From Tetradesmus obliquus (lineage: Eukaryota; Chlorophyta; Chlorophyceae; Sphaeropleales; Scenedesmaceae): a stretch of 64,000 bases of DNA. This document shows, one piece after another, positions 30,656 to 42,348 of the stretch (within the stretch, counting starts at the first letter, position 1; each line of letters begins with the position of its first letter). Made by a program: the position numbers and the translations under genes. The notes under the pieces are model-generated. The model saw nothing but the letters and a program-made list of their open reading frames with translations, was not told the origin of the DNA and searched no databases. The stretch lies in assembly GCA_030272155.1 (NCBI GenBank), contig CP126202.1:496001-560000 (forward strand). The letters are read 5' to 3'.

Positions 30656-33600
30656 TCACAGCGTCTGGCCCATCTCGCGCCAGTTCTTGGCAATGGGTGC
30701 AGCCAGTAGATGCTCGGGGATGCCGAATGCATCGCACAGCTTGAGCGCTGGCGCGGCAGGGCCGCCGCTGCCCAGCTGCCTGCAGGCCTTGTTCACTGCC
30801 AGGCGCAGCGCTGCAGCATCCGCGCCGTTCAGCAGGCCTACCTGCACGAAGACAGACATGTGAAAATTAAATTAGATTAGCAGAATACGAGACTGGGGTT
30901 GAGCAGCAGGGCCACCACTGCCCAGCTGCCTGCAGGCCTTGTTGACTGCCAGGCAAAGCGCTGCAGCGTCCGCGCCATTCAGCAGGCCCACCTGCACGCA
31001 GACAGACAAGTGCATGTTGGCATAGTTATAGTTAGTGATGAGGCTTTGGAACAGCTTGATGGGCTGAGCATAGCAGGCTTGCTGACTGCCAGCCGCAGCG
31101 CTGCAGCGTCTGCACCGTTCAGCAGGCCCACCTGCAGACATACAGACAGACATCATTATGTGAATGGATTGCAAGAACAGGCTTGAACCGCCCGATCAAA
31201 TAAGCGTAGCAGGCCCTGTTCACTGCCAGCCGCAGCGCTGCTGCGTCCGCGCCGTTCAGCAAGCCCACCTGCACGCAGACACACGTGTACATGTTTAGAG
31301 GATTGCAACAGGTTTGATGTTATCAGATGTAGCAGGCCCTGTTGACTGCCAGCTGCAGCGCTGCAGCGTCTGCGCCGTTCAGCAGGCCCACCTGCAGACA
31401 TACAGACAGACATCATTATGTAACAGAGTGCAAGAACGGGCTTGAACAGCCCGATGAAATGAGTGTAGCAGGCCCTGTTGACTGCCAGGCACAGCGCTGC
31501 AGCATCTGCGCCATCCAGCAGGCCCACCTGCACGCAGATAGACATGCACATGTCGGGAAGCCTGTGAGAATAGGCTTGAACAGCCTGGTGTATGGAGCAT
31601 TGCGGGCCCTTCTCAGTGCCAGTTGCCGCAAACACTAAGCGGCTGATGCTGTTATTCATGACTGATGTCAGCCGCTTGTGTTGCTGGCGAGTGCTGGGAG
31701 AAGCCGCAAATGAACCCATTCACATGCACTGGTAGGAGGTGTGAAGGCGCATGGGGTATCCTCATCGTCACACACACACACACGATCCCTTGACTTACGC
31801 GAGTGGTGAGTTTTAACACACCACGCGTACCTCATTCATTCATTCATTCATTCATTCACTCACAGGCACACATGCAGCGCCGATGCATCTTGCAGCCCCC
31901 ACCCCCATCCACAAACACACACCTGCAGGTAGCGCGCCAGCCGTGCCTCGATGCGTGTTGCGCCGTACAGCTGCGCCAGCACGCTCACGCCAGCAGCAGC
32001 GCCGCCAGGAGCAGCCCTGCACAGCAGCAGCAGCAGCAGCGTGGCAGCAGTAAGTAAAGCGGGCCAATGGCTGTAGCATCATGCCATCTGCAGAAGGCAG
32101 ACAGCTGTCAACATAGCAGGGCTTCCCCTGAAAACAGTGACACCAGCTATGCAGCACGCAGGCCATGCAGCTGGTCAGCAAGGGTGCATGCTTCGCAAGA
32201 CAATTTCTCATGCGTGAACGCTGTGTGCTGAGCGTCGTCAAGGACGGACAAGGCGACATGCAAATGCGGGCTTTGCATGCTTTGGCAAAACAACTCACCG
32301 CGCCTCGTCCAGCATGTAACCCATGCAGTGCGCCTCAACGCGCATTTCCCACGATACAAGCATCATCCAACTGTGCTTGAAGAGCATAATAAGAGCATAA
32401 TCGTGCAAGCCTCCACATGCGCCCAGCCCAGCTGGACCACCAAGTCCAGATTCTGTTGTCCCAACACACAAAGAGCCACCCCCCCCCCCCCCAAAACTGT
32501 AAACATGCAACATGCAATCTCAAACGCACTGCGCCTCGTCCAGCATGTAGCCCAGGCAGCGCTTCTCAACGCGTCCTTTCAACAACAAAACCATCCTCAA
32601 CTGCGAAGTTTAACAGCGTAATGATGCAAAACTCACCGCGCCTCGTCCAGCATGTACCCCATGCAGCGAGCCTCCACATGTGCCCAGCCCAGCTGTACCA
32701 CCAAGTCCAGGTTCTCCTCAAACGCAGCAGCGGCAGCAGCAGCAGCGCCTTTGCCGCCCTTGCCGCTGCTCGCGCTCGCCATCGCGTCGCGCAGCTGGCA
32801 CAGCAGCGAGCGCTCGTGCGCCTGCAGCAGGCTGTGCAGCTGCCCCGCTGATACGTGTGGGGTGCCTGCCAGCGCAACGCGGTCCCAGGAGCCGGGTGCG
32901 TTGAGGCGTGCTGTGGCGGGATCGTCTAGCAGCGCCCGTGCGACCTGCAGCAAATCACAGGGTGAAGAAAGTATTGTTGCTTTTTAGACGGGCAAGGAGT
33001 AGCGGGGTCATGCACTCGGAGCCGGGCGCGGTGGGGCGCGCTGTAGCAGGGTCATCCAGCAGCGCCCGGGCGACCTGCATTGATGCAGAAAACACAAGGG
33101 GACAGGCACAGTGATGGGTGGGCACCACTGTGCGCGCACGAGATGTGCTGATGTGTAGGGATGTGCGGACATACAGACGTATAATATACGGAAGTATAAT
33201 ATACGGTATTATACGTCGTATAAACTTTAAGAGCCTGATTATACGCAGAATTGGCGTATAGTTACAATATACGCTGGATACGCTGGATACGCGCATAAAT
33301 ACGTGTACAATGGGCGATTTATACGTCATATACGCATTATACGTCCATGTTCCGTCATATACTCAGTATAAACGCATGCGTATCATACCATTTGTATAGT
33401 ATAAGTGGTGTTATACTAGCAACAGTAAGATAGTACAAAGGGTATATTTCACAAAAACTCCACCATTTCTGCACTCAGCTGGCAGCTGTAGGTGCTTCAA
33501 AGCAACAAAATAATATTTGACATTATCCTCAACAATCCTGCATTGTCAGAATCATTGTAAAACCCTTATTTGCAAAAACAGGGTTTTTTCTATACTGTTA

Positions 33601-36600
33601 TACAAGGTCTAAATACGTTTTTACGTGTTATACGTTATTAATTATAGTATAGAAGGTACAATTATACGTCCGCGCACATCCCTACTGATGTGCTGTCGCG
33701 GGGTCGTCCAGCAGCGCCCACGCAACCTGCAGCACCTTACAGCTTGTTCATTTAGTACTGTTTGCTTTCCAGTCAGGCCAGGAGTGGCGTGGTCATGCAT
33801 TCCATCATGACGGTGTTGACTCCCTCAAAGTCATGTCCATATTGATGTCCAGTAGTATGTCCAGTAGCTGACACAGCACAACAAGCCATACAATTGCATG
33901 CACGACAGCTTGTATCTCTCTCTGCTTGTCAGCGTCACACACATTACTCCACCAGCAAGTGTTGCAACGCACCTGCTGCATCATGACGGTGTTGTCTCCC
34001 TCACGATGGCTGCTATGTCGCTGCAGTCACCTGGCAACCCAAACCTTGCAGTGCACTCTCTGCTGCTGCACCAACACGCACCTGCTGCATCATCACAGTG
34101 TTGTCTCCCTCGAGGTCACGTCCACGTCCATGTCTGGTAGCTGACACGCGACACAGCACAACAATACATACATTTGCATGTACGGCAGCTTGTAATCCTC
34201 TGTGCTTGTCAGCGCCACACACATTACCCCATCAGCAAGTGTTGAGACGCACCTGCTGCATCATCACAGTCTTCCCCCCCCCCTCACGTCCGCCGTTCTG
34301 CAGCTGCAGCTACCCAACAACCCAAAACTTGCAGTGCACTCTCTGCTGCTGCACCAACACGCACCTGCTGCATCATCACCGTGTTGTCTCCCTCAAAAGT
34401 CACACTCGTGGCCCCCCAAAACCTAGTACCAGCAAACTGTTTTGACGCACCTGCTGCATCATGACTGTGTTGTCTCCCTCAAAAGTGACGTCCACGTCCA
34501 TGTCTGTCTTCATGGGCCCGATCTTGTTGGCTGCAAGGAAGCCCATGCCGCCACAGCACTCCCTGCAGCAACATAAAAGACCACGCAGAAATAGCTTGCA
34601 CACCATTTTTCAACAGATCAGTCTTCACGGGCCCGATCTTGTTGGCAGCCAGGAAGCCCATGCCGCCACAGCACTCCCTGCAGCAACAGAATACATACAC
34701 CGGAGGTGTTTTGATTGGTCCCAAAGGAGGTTGTTGCAACTGTGATGGCTGCCAGGAAGCCCATGCAGCATTCGCCGCGGCAACAAAAGACCATACACAT
34801 AAACTTGCACGCAACAATTCAGACAATTGCAGCGTCATGGGCCCGATCTTGTTGGCAGCCAGGAAGCCCATGCCGCCACAGCACTCCCTGCAGGCACATT
34901 AATGAGTGTCCCAGCCGTCTGAGCAAGAGAAACTGAACATACGGCCCTTCCATGCCGAAGTGTGAGCAGGAGAGGTTTGTAAAAAATCTGCCTCAAGCTC
35001 CATAAGCTTCAGATCTGCTCCACATGCTGCTGCGGCAGCGGCGGCTGCTGCGCGCATTGTGATTGCACCCAACTGTCACGTCCACGGCACCCTTCAGCTC
35101 TGCTGCAGCACCTCCCGTGCTGCATGTGGCCGCAAACCAATGCAAAACATACACATAAAGGAAAGCGTTGTGTACTCTCACCTGCACTGCTGCAGCACCT
35201 CCACCCTGCTCCATGTAGCTGCAGCTTTCAGCCCGCTGCTGAGCACATGCACCAGCTTGGCGTCAGGCTTGGCGGCATCAAACGCAGCAACCTGCGCAGC
35301 GGAAACACAGCAGGCATGTTACAAAGCCACAGCATTCAGGCTTCAGCCCTCTGCTGAGCCGGTGCACCCGCCGCTAAGCTTGGCGGCTGGTTTAACAGCG
35401 CCATACGCAGCAGTTTGCATGACGAATGTCGGGCGTGATGTTTGTGAAGCCACTTTGGAGGACTGCAATGGTGTCATGCGTTTTATTAGGTGGTCATTGA
35501 GTGCTGCTGTCTCACCTTCAGCTGCTTCATTCCCAGCTGCAGCGCATATGTGGTGGCCAGCCCCGGCAGCAGCCGGCGCTGGTGCTTCAGGTAGTCAGAA
35601 ATGAGGACAAACCACTGTACAATTCTGCTGCTGCTGCTGCTGCTGCTGGCTCAGCTTGAGCTGCTCCATTCCCAGCTGCAGCGCATACGTAGTGGCCAGA
35701 CCCGGCAGCGATGCAAGCAGCGGACGGCCACACCAAGTACGCAAGAAATGACTTGTCCAAGACCTACCTTGAGCTGCTTCATTCCCAGCTGCAGCGCATA
35801 CGTGGTGGCCAGCCCTGGCAGCAGCCGGCGCTGGTGTGTCAGGTAGTCCCCGATCAGCTTGTTGCCAAACTGGGGCCGCTGCGACGCGTAGCGCAGCGCA
35901 ATGGTGGTGCCGATCATGCAGGCGGTGACCTGTTTCAAGCAGAGCGGAAGGGAAAGCACTCGTGAGAAAGCAGTGACAAGATGTGCGGCCATACCGCCGG
36001 TGCTGCCACGCGTAGCGCAGCGCAATGGTGGTGGCAATCATGCAGGCGGTGACCTATGCAAGTATGGAAAGGCGAGAGCAGACTGCCTTTGGATCAGGGT
36101 GTGAACTGGGGCCGCTGTACCGCAAAGCGCAGCAGATGGTGTTGCCGATCATGCAGGCGGTGACCTGCAGCAGCAAGCAACGGCTTGAGGACTGTGCCGA
36201 TGTACACTTACAGTGTGGGGATGGGGCAGCTACATACTTCCTGCTGCCAAACCACACCACATGTGAATGCACACATACGACAACAGCAACACAGGAAACA
36301 TCCCACAGCATACCGCCGCGTGCATTCAGCAGCATATGCTCACCGCGCCCCCTGGTCAGGCCCCCGACCATGGTGCCGTACGCAAGCCGAAACACCCAAT
36401 CTCAACACACCCACAGTTGAATTCAGATGTTCATATGAGCAGCACCAATGCATATTGACATAACGACACTCACCGCGCCCTGACCGATCAGGATGCGCCC
36501 TGTGGTGAGCCCCCCGACCATGGTCCCAAAGCGCGCCGACACAGTAGGGATAGGGCTGCTGTAGCTGCCTGCTGCCGCACAAAACCACACACGCACATCA

Positions 36601-37022
36601 AGGCGCAACGCAGACACCACACAAGCGATGAAAGCGGAGCAACCCCGCATGCTGCAAGCAGCTGATGCTCACCGCACCCTGACCGATCAAGATGCGCCCC
36701 GTGGTCAGCCCCCCGACCATGGTCCCAAAGCGCGCCGACACAGTCGGAATAGGGCTGCTGTAGGTGCCTGCTGCATCAACGCTTGCATATCTGTCCAGCA
36801 TTGCGTCGCGCGGCACGCGCACACTGTCAAACCAGATCTGGCCGTTGTCCACTCCGTTCAGGCCCATCTTAGGCCCGTGATCCTTGATGCGCACGCCTGC
36901 AGCAGCAGGACAGGGAGTAGACTTCAGCATTGCGTCATTGGCGTACGCTGCAAGCTTCGAGCTAAACTGTGGGTGGATGCACAAGATTAGGCCCATGGTC
37001 GTTGACGCGCACGTCTGGCGGC

Positions 37023-37070
<48 letters not shown>

Positions 37071-37450
37071 CCGTCGTAGCCCACCTTGGGCCTATGGCCC
37101 ATGATGAGCATGCCTGCGGTTTTGAAGAAAGAAGATTCGGCAGCAGGTTGCAAAGCCGCAGAAAGACACTATATGCAGACCATTCTTTAGACCACGCTGT
37201 CATTGTGCATATGCATATGCACAGCACCTGGCATCAGGCGCACCTTGTCATCGCTGCTGCGCGCCTTGAAGACATGCAAGCAGATGCTTCCTGGTGTGTA
37301 TTGCTCCTGTTACTTCACCACGCAACGCAAAGATATCGAATTGCGCACCTGGCATCAGGCGCCCGCTGTCGTCGCGGATGCGCACCATGAACACGTGCGG
37401 GCCCTGCCACACGCCGCCCACTGTGAGCTGCGCAAACACGGCACAGATCT

Positions 37451-37509
<59 letters not shown>

Positions 37510-39953
37510 GGTCTAGTGTGGCGGTGCATTGCACCACGTTGCAACGCATGGCACTGTACCAGCAAGCAGTGTGTTGAGGTATACTGGCAGCACACCTTGC
37601 GTTTGCTGCCAGCATTGCACTGCATAATACCGCATCGTCATGCATTGCACTGTACCGCAACGCAGTGTACTGCGCTGCCCACATTGCCGTCCCAACCGCT
37701 ATCCGGATCCAGTACATGCATTCAACTGCAATGCAGTGCATTGCAATGCGTTTACATACAGCAAGCTCACCTTGCCGTGCTGGCCGCTGCCGCCGATCCA
37801 GTACTTGCTGGCTTCATTGCTGGGCGTGGCGATGACAAACTCGCCCCGGCCAGCATCATACACAGCCTGCAGGGCAAAACAGAAAACACAACACAATCGT
37901 CAGCATGGCCCAGTGTGCTGCCGCCACCACTCATCCGCCAGCCGCTTGCAAAGCAACTGCCCTACGCATCCATCCATCCACACACCCACACGCACACACA
38001 TCTTGCAAACTCATTTGGAACTCCCAGTCTCCACAGCCCTAGCTACATCCTCACTGTGGTGTGCACAATAGCACACCACACAACCATACATGCAATCCTG
38101 CAAGCACAGCATCAGCACGCCACCCTTGCCGTAGTCTCAATGCCCATCACGTTGCTGCCGTGGCCCAGCTCTGTCATGCCGAAGCAGCCGGGCAGCTCCC
38201 AAGTGCTCAGCTTGGGCAGCAGCGCCTCGTGGTGCTCAGCTGGCAAATGCTGCTGCCGCCACTGCCGGCCAAAGCTTGCAAAACAGCCGCCATGATGCAA
38301 CAGCCTGAAACAGCCGCACCCAATCTCACACAACAGCCACGCTGCCAACATGTCATGCTATACAATACAGCCATGCGCACCGTGGTCTCGATGCCCATCA
38401 CGTTGCTGCCGTGCCCAAGCTCTGTCATGCCGAAGCAGCCCGGCAGCTCTAACGTATTCAGCTTTGGCAGCAGTGCGTTGTGGTGCTTCGCCGTGCCCAG
38501 CTTGCAGATGGTGCCGCCACACAGCGTGAAGTGCACGCCGGCTTTTATGGCCATGGAGTAGTCGCAGAAGGACAGGCACTCCAGACCAGCCATGAAGCGG
38601 CGGGGGTCTGCAGCAGACGCAGCGGCACAACACAACGAGCAAGAACATATGCAGAGAGGCACACTAGGCTCTAAAATTTGCAAGAGAACTGTGAGCGCGA
38701 AGGCCAGTGGTTGAGGTGTTGAAGAAGTGCCTGCATGCCAGAAAGACAAGAGAGCTTGCAGATGGCCGCCGTACAGCGTGAAGTGCACGCCGGCTTTTAT
38801 GGCCATGGAGTAATCGCACAATGACAAGCACTCCAGACCAGCCATGAAGCGGCGCGGGTCTGCAGGGAATGTCCACAGGCGGTTGAGGCAGAGTCAGCAG
38901 TGACATAGGGTGAGAGTTGCACAACACGCAGATGGTTCTGTCCTTCACATTGTTCCACTCGACTGCTTACTTATTTTGGCTGTGCACGCGCATCGTGACT
39001 GCTGCAGCATCCGTCTCAACCCGTACGCTGACGCCTCGACCGCCAAAGCCTGCTTCCAGAAAAGGCATGGAAAACGCCGATTCTAGCAGCGCATGCTGCT
39101 GTCAGTTCCACTGCTCACCTTTTCACGTGGCCCCGCCCTGCAAACCAACCGCAACCCTCGCATAGAGCAGCCCCAGCTAAAGTTAAGGCGTGTGCTCTTT
39201 GTAATATACCTTGCGTGCCCTCTCACCGTTCATGTAGTCGCGCACGTCAAAGCCGCGCCCGCCAAAGTCAGCCGCCACGAAGCGCTGCAGCCGCTGCAGC
39301 GTGAGCTCCCTGAACTCCATCAGCGACAGGTAGTGGTTGGGCTTGAAGATGTCGTCCTGAAAGTGTGGCAAACATACAAGACAATTTCACAAGCGGGCAC
39401 GCATGTGAGAGTTGCACTGCGAGCGCTGCAGCCGCTGCTGCGTGTGCTCCCTGAACTCCTGGTGCTGAGGCTTGAAGATGTCGTCCTGCAAGCATTGAAA
39501 CACTACAGCCAGCAAGTGAGCGATTGCACTGCATGCGCAGCCGCTGCAGCGTGAGCTCCCTGAACTCCATGAGGGACAGGTAGTGGTTGGGCTTGAAGAT
39601 GTCGTCCTGCAGGCAGCATGTGCGGCAAACAGGCAAGAGTATGAGCGACTGCATCACATGCGCAGCCGCTGCAGCATGAGCTCCCTGCACTCCATCAGGG
39701 AGAGGCAGTGGTTGGGCTTGAAGATGTCGCCCTGCAGGCATATATGAACATGCGTGCATGCCATTGCCTTGTCATCTCAGCTGGGGTGGATCCCCAAGTT
39801 GTGATTTGGGGTTCACTACTGTGCTTTTGCAAGCATGCATGCCGCCAGCTCCGCATGTGGCAGTGGCGCAAAGCACAGGGTGAGGCGGCCTGGCCTGCAA
39901 GCAGTTATTGAAGGCTGCCAACGCTGTTGTGAATGGTGCCAGACGAAGCTTCT

Positions 39954-40002
<49 letters not shown>

Positions 40003-40644
40003 GCTGCTGCTGCTGCTGCAGGTACCTGAACAGCACTGTGTGATATGATGGTGCATAAGCATGACGGATCCAGCGCGCACAAAACCACCCTGTAGCATGC
40101 CGTTCAAGCACGGCATGTGGCTATCATTTGCTGCATCTGATACTGCACATTATGCTGCCCTGCCTTTGCTGCTGCACAGGCACCAATGCTGTTTCCTGCA
40201 AGCTGAAAAGGCCAGCTTCTCACCTTCAGGAACTCAAACACAGCTGACCTCAGCTCAGGGTTGTCTGCAGCATGGGGCATGCGCAGCATACGAGCATGAT
40301 CAGCAACATAACAAACAGAGCACAGTACGGAGCAGCACATCAACAGACGCATGTATACATGAGGCAGGGCATTCAGACAGGGCTGTGCGCCCATGAACAG
40401 CAGCACACTAGCAGATGCTCTGTGTGCAAGCTGCATGGGCATGCTGGTGGCATTCCAGCACACTAACATGCATATTGAGGTTATCTATCGCCAGCAGGCC
40501 GCCCTCACCATGCACCAGCAGGGCCTGCAGCTGCTTTGGACAGATTGCTGACAGTGCAGCAGCATCAATCAGCTCGGGCGCCTCTGCCAGCTGTACAGCG
40601 CACAGCTGGCGCTCCAACACTTCCAGCCTGCGGTTTCCTTCCAT
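30656..40644 (-). CDS. ACX: Acyl-CoA oxidase, peroxisomal (plant ACX2/ACX3-like) with PTS2
   Basis: Thirteen exons with fully consistent phases: 40509-40644, 40224-40264, 39227-39356, 38381-38607, 37771-37866, 37349-37448, 36673-36896, 35768-35929, 35182-35291, 34451-34562, 32637-32944, 31923-32016 and 30656-30841; 641 aa (Arabidopsis ACX3 about 675). It catalyses the first, H2O2-producing step of peroxisomal beta-oxidation, with FAD. Visible motifs: [85 protein letters not shown] and [11 protein letters not shown]. Residues near the N-terminus, RLEVLERQL, fit the PTS2 pattern R-L-x5-Q-L; the C-terminus QTL is not a PTS1. Introns hold dozens of partial exon copies; skipping all of them preserves the frame. 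Chain-length preference cannot be told. Confidence 0.96.
30915..31540 (-). repeat. Five echo copies of the start of the ACX last exon
   Basis: Segments near 30925-30993, 31078-31132, 31213-31272, 31330-31392 and 31474-31532 repeat [16 protein letters not shown] and the preceding acceptor. They lack the downstream GIPEHLL half. The intervening intron pieces are also related to one another. Confidence 0.88.
32290..32570 (-). repeat. Echo copies of the 3' end of ACX exon 11
   Basis: Copies of the MGYMLDEAR end with its donor occur near 32297-32340 and 32525-32565. A decayed WAHVEA-like part lies near 32415-32450, next to a run of about 15 C at 32477-32492. Confidence 0.75.
33000..33740 (-). repeat. 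Two echo copies of ACX exon 11 start, one next to the hAT insertion
   Basis: About 33010-33080 and 33693-33735 repeat the beginning of exon 32637-32944 ([12 protein letters not shown]) with its acceptor. The hAT element at 33156-33684 lies immediately beside the second copy. Confidence 0.8.
33148..33692. mobile_element. Non-autonomous hAT-type element (MITE) with 8-bp target-site duplication
   Basis: The element spans 33156-33684 (529 bp). It begins TAGGGATGTGCGGAC and ends with the inverted form CGCACATCCCTA; just inside, GTATAAT is also mirrored. It is flanked by the direct repeat CTGATGTG at 33148-33155 and 33685-33692. An 8-bp duplication and YARNG-type termini are hallmarks of the hAT superfamily (known). 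The interior is much more AT-rich than its surroundings, full of TATACG-like words, and has no transposase frame, so it must have been moved in trans. Confidence 0.88.
33955..34420 (-). repeat. Echo copies of the end of ACX exon 10
   Basis: The GDNTVMMQQ plus donor segment recurs near 33970-34005, 34080-34140, 34250-34275 and 34363-34400, about 120-150 bp apart. One copy carries a C-run in place of part of the exon (34276-34284). Confidence 0.8.
34615..34900 (-). repeat. Echo copies of the start of ACX exon 10
   Basis: Near 34625-34682, 34740-34790 (partial) and 34838-34892 the [16 protein letters not shown] segment recurs with its acceptor. Confidence 0.8.
35510..35705 (-). repeat. Echo copies of the 3' half of ACX exon 8
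   Basis: 35515-35580 and 35640-35705 repeat [17 protein letters not shown] with a donor-like end. A (CTG)n tract lies at 35626-35647. Confidence 0.8.
35995..36170 (-). repeat. Echo copies of the 5' part of ACX exon 8
   Basis: 36001-36053 and 36117-36166 repeat [14 protein letters not shown] or a decayed form with the acceptor. Confidence 0.8.
36335..36550 (-). repeat. Echo copies of the 3' part of ACX exon 7
   Basis: 36473-36560 repeats [20 protein letters not shown] to GQGA with donor, and 36341-36378 is a shorter, more diverged copy. Confidence 0.8.
36975..37110 (-). repeat. Decayed echo of ACX exon 7 start with a CAG expansion
   Basis: Fragments resembling [11 protein letters not shown] lie on both sides of an uninterrupted CAG run at about 37023-37069. 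Confidence 0.65.
38755..38870 (-). repeat. Echo of ACX exon 4 start
   Basis: Repeats [19 protein letters not shown] through VHFTL, with its acceptor, upstream of the authentic exon. It ends before [11 protein letters not shown]. Confidence 0.85.
39000..39075 (-). repeat. Old echo of ACX exon 3
   Basis: Reads [13 protein letters not shown], similar to [13 protein letters not shown] of exon 39227-39356. Much more diverged than the copies at 39416-39740, so duplications of different ages coexist. Confidence 0.5.
39416..39740 (-). repeat. Three echo copies of ACX exon 3 start
   Basis: Copies near 39420-39488, 39539-39612 and 39664-39732, each containing part of [20 protein letters not shown] and an acceptor, about 120-125 bp apart. 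One has lost the middle codons. Confidence 0.85.
39955..40021. repeat. (CTG)n microsatellite
   Basis: Nearly pure CTG run with one CCG interruption, in an ACX intron, between the exon 3 echo array and exon 2. Confidence 0.95.
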
Positions 40645-42105
40645 ACTGACGACTAGCTGCTGTGCCGTAAGCTGACTGTTGTCTATGTATCGGGATGGGC
40701 GCACTAAGAAAGGAACAGCATCACCACCAAGCGTGTCTTGTCAATAGCAGAATGCTCTATGGCCATACAGGCCTTTCAGTTTTACACTCGATGCCAGCTC
40801 TGCAGGCAGCTGCGTCGCCGTAACTCAACGGCAAAGCTGAGCTGTCACCACACGTTGTTTCAAGACCTATGGCTGTTGCCTGATTCCTTACAAAACTTCT
40901 TGACCATTAACCAAATGTAGCTTAATGACTTGTGGCTGTTAGAACAGCGGCCCGCACCTACAAATTCGATGCAGCGGCTGAACACACATGGGACTCCTGG
41001 TGTGCCGTGCCTGCAGTGTGGGCGCCAGGCTCTTGAGCCGTAAGAAAAGCTGAAAATGAATTGTTGCCGTTCATTCGGCTTGGCTAAGGTTGTATAGACT
41101 TGTCCCAGGAGTCCCACAAGGGCGTGAGGCCTGACGCAACTGCTGACCTGACAGATGTGCCTTGAGCGCCCAGTACTGCAATGCCAGCTTGACGCCCAGT
41201 GTGTCGGCACTTTTGCAGCTGGTAGGCCATGCTCAGGACCAGTGATGGGTTAGCGCTGACATGTGGAAGGACACATTTATAATGCATGGTTCTGCATCTT
41301 TCAGCGATGCTGTAACAGGAGACATTTGTACAAGTCAGCAGAGCCCGAAGCAGATGCAGAGCAACAGCACTACAGGATCAGTGAGGAAAGCAAACAAAGT
41401 CGGCATGATCCAAGCACGTGTGTACATTTACAGCATTACACGACAGGAGCATGGCGCTTGTTTCACAAGCCAATGCCAGGCTCACTGGGCAAACACCATT
41501 GGGCAACCACCTAATCCACCAGCCATCAACTGGTTGAACCCCGTGACTCTAGTGCACTGGCATGCTGCACTATGACAACCTGACTACACGCATCTCAAGA
41601 TACAGCAGCCACGCAATGAACACCTGAAACTTGGGCCCAGCCCACATCTGAAACCTGCACAAACATATGAGATATGTCGCCCCAGCTCTGTGGAAGCAGC
41701 ACCAACAGCGTGTGCATCTTCACACCCATTGCAATCACACCATGTACCACAGATGGAGGCGCATGTATGGAATGTGCACTGACGGAAGCCATGCAATACA
41801 CGCACAAGGCACAATGTCCAAAGCTGCGGCCCATGGCCAACGCCACCAAAACATAATCAATGGAACCTACACCTTACACCACACCTATTGCAACAGCGGA
41901 TCAATCACACCAGCCTTGCAAACAACCAATCAATACCAGCAGAATCATGCATGGTAGCGCACTGACACCCTTCGACAGTGGGCTGATGAATCCTATTCCT
42001 CATGACGCTTGCACATGCAGCAAACAGCACCACACAAAGCGGCGATGCAGCAAGGCAACACAAACGCCTTCACCTAGATAGATGTATAATGGTTATATCT
42101 CATCA
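40645..42105. other. Intergenic stretch upstream of ACX, no supported gene
   Basis: Minus-strand frames at 41084-41287 (PSLVLSMAYQLQKC) and 40860-41210 look partly protein-like but shift frame and lack a start, splice sites or a known family; possibly a decayed element. The rest shows nothing I can assign. The ACX promoter should lie just above 40644. Confidence 0.4.
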
Positions 42106-42279
42106 CAGCCACAGCGCAACAGCCAGACCTGCTGCTGCAGCACCAGCCATCCACGCCGGCGCAGACAGCCTGGCAGACCCACTGCTGGGTGGCTTGCTGG
42201 CTGCTGCTGCTGCAGCTGCGTCGCTGCTGCGTGGTGCGCCGGTGCCACTCATACCGTCCACAAACTGAGCCTACCGGTG
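42106..42279 (-). repeat. Downstream echo of the last exon of the Cys-rich GPI protein
   Basis: A near-complete second copy of exon 42349-42519, including FVDGMSGTG, the hydrophobic GPI tail and a stop. It lies 3' of the functional stop. It differs by small indels in the poly-Ala region. Confidence 0.85.
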
Positions 42280-42348
42280 CACATGCAGCAAACAGCGCCA
42301 AACACAGTGCTGACACAGCGGTGCAACAAACACGCCTCCACCAATCCA

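Noticed and set aside
36598-37227. 209-codon minus-strand frame as a separate gene
   Set aside because: It contains ACX exon 7 read together with introns and an echo; not an independent gene.
39183-39226. Later donor at 39209 extending ACX exon 3 (ending GERARK)
   Set aside because: It leaves the wrong phase for exon 4; the GTGAGA donor at 39226 gives DYMN-DPRRF in frame.
40860-41287. Possible transposase or zinc-finger remnant
   Set aside because: Protein-like pieces occur in several frames without a recognisable catalytic motif; left as unassigned.
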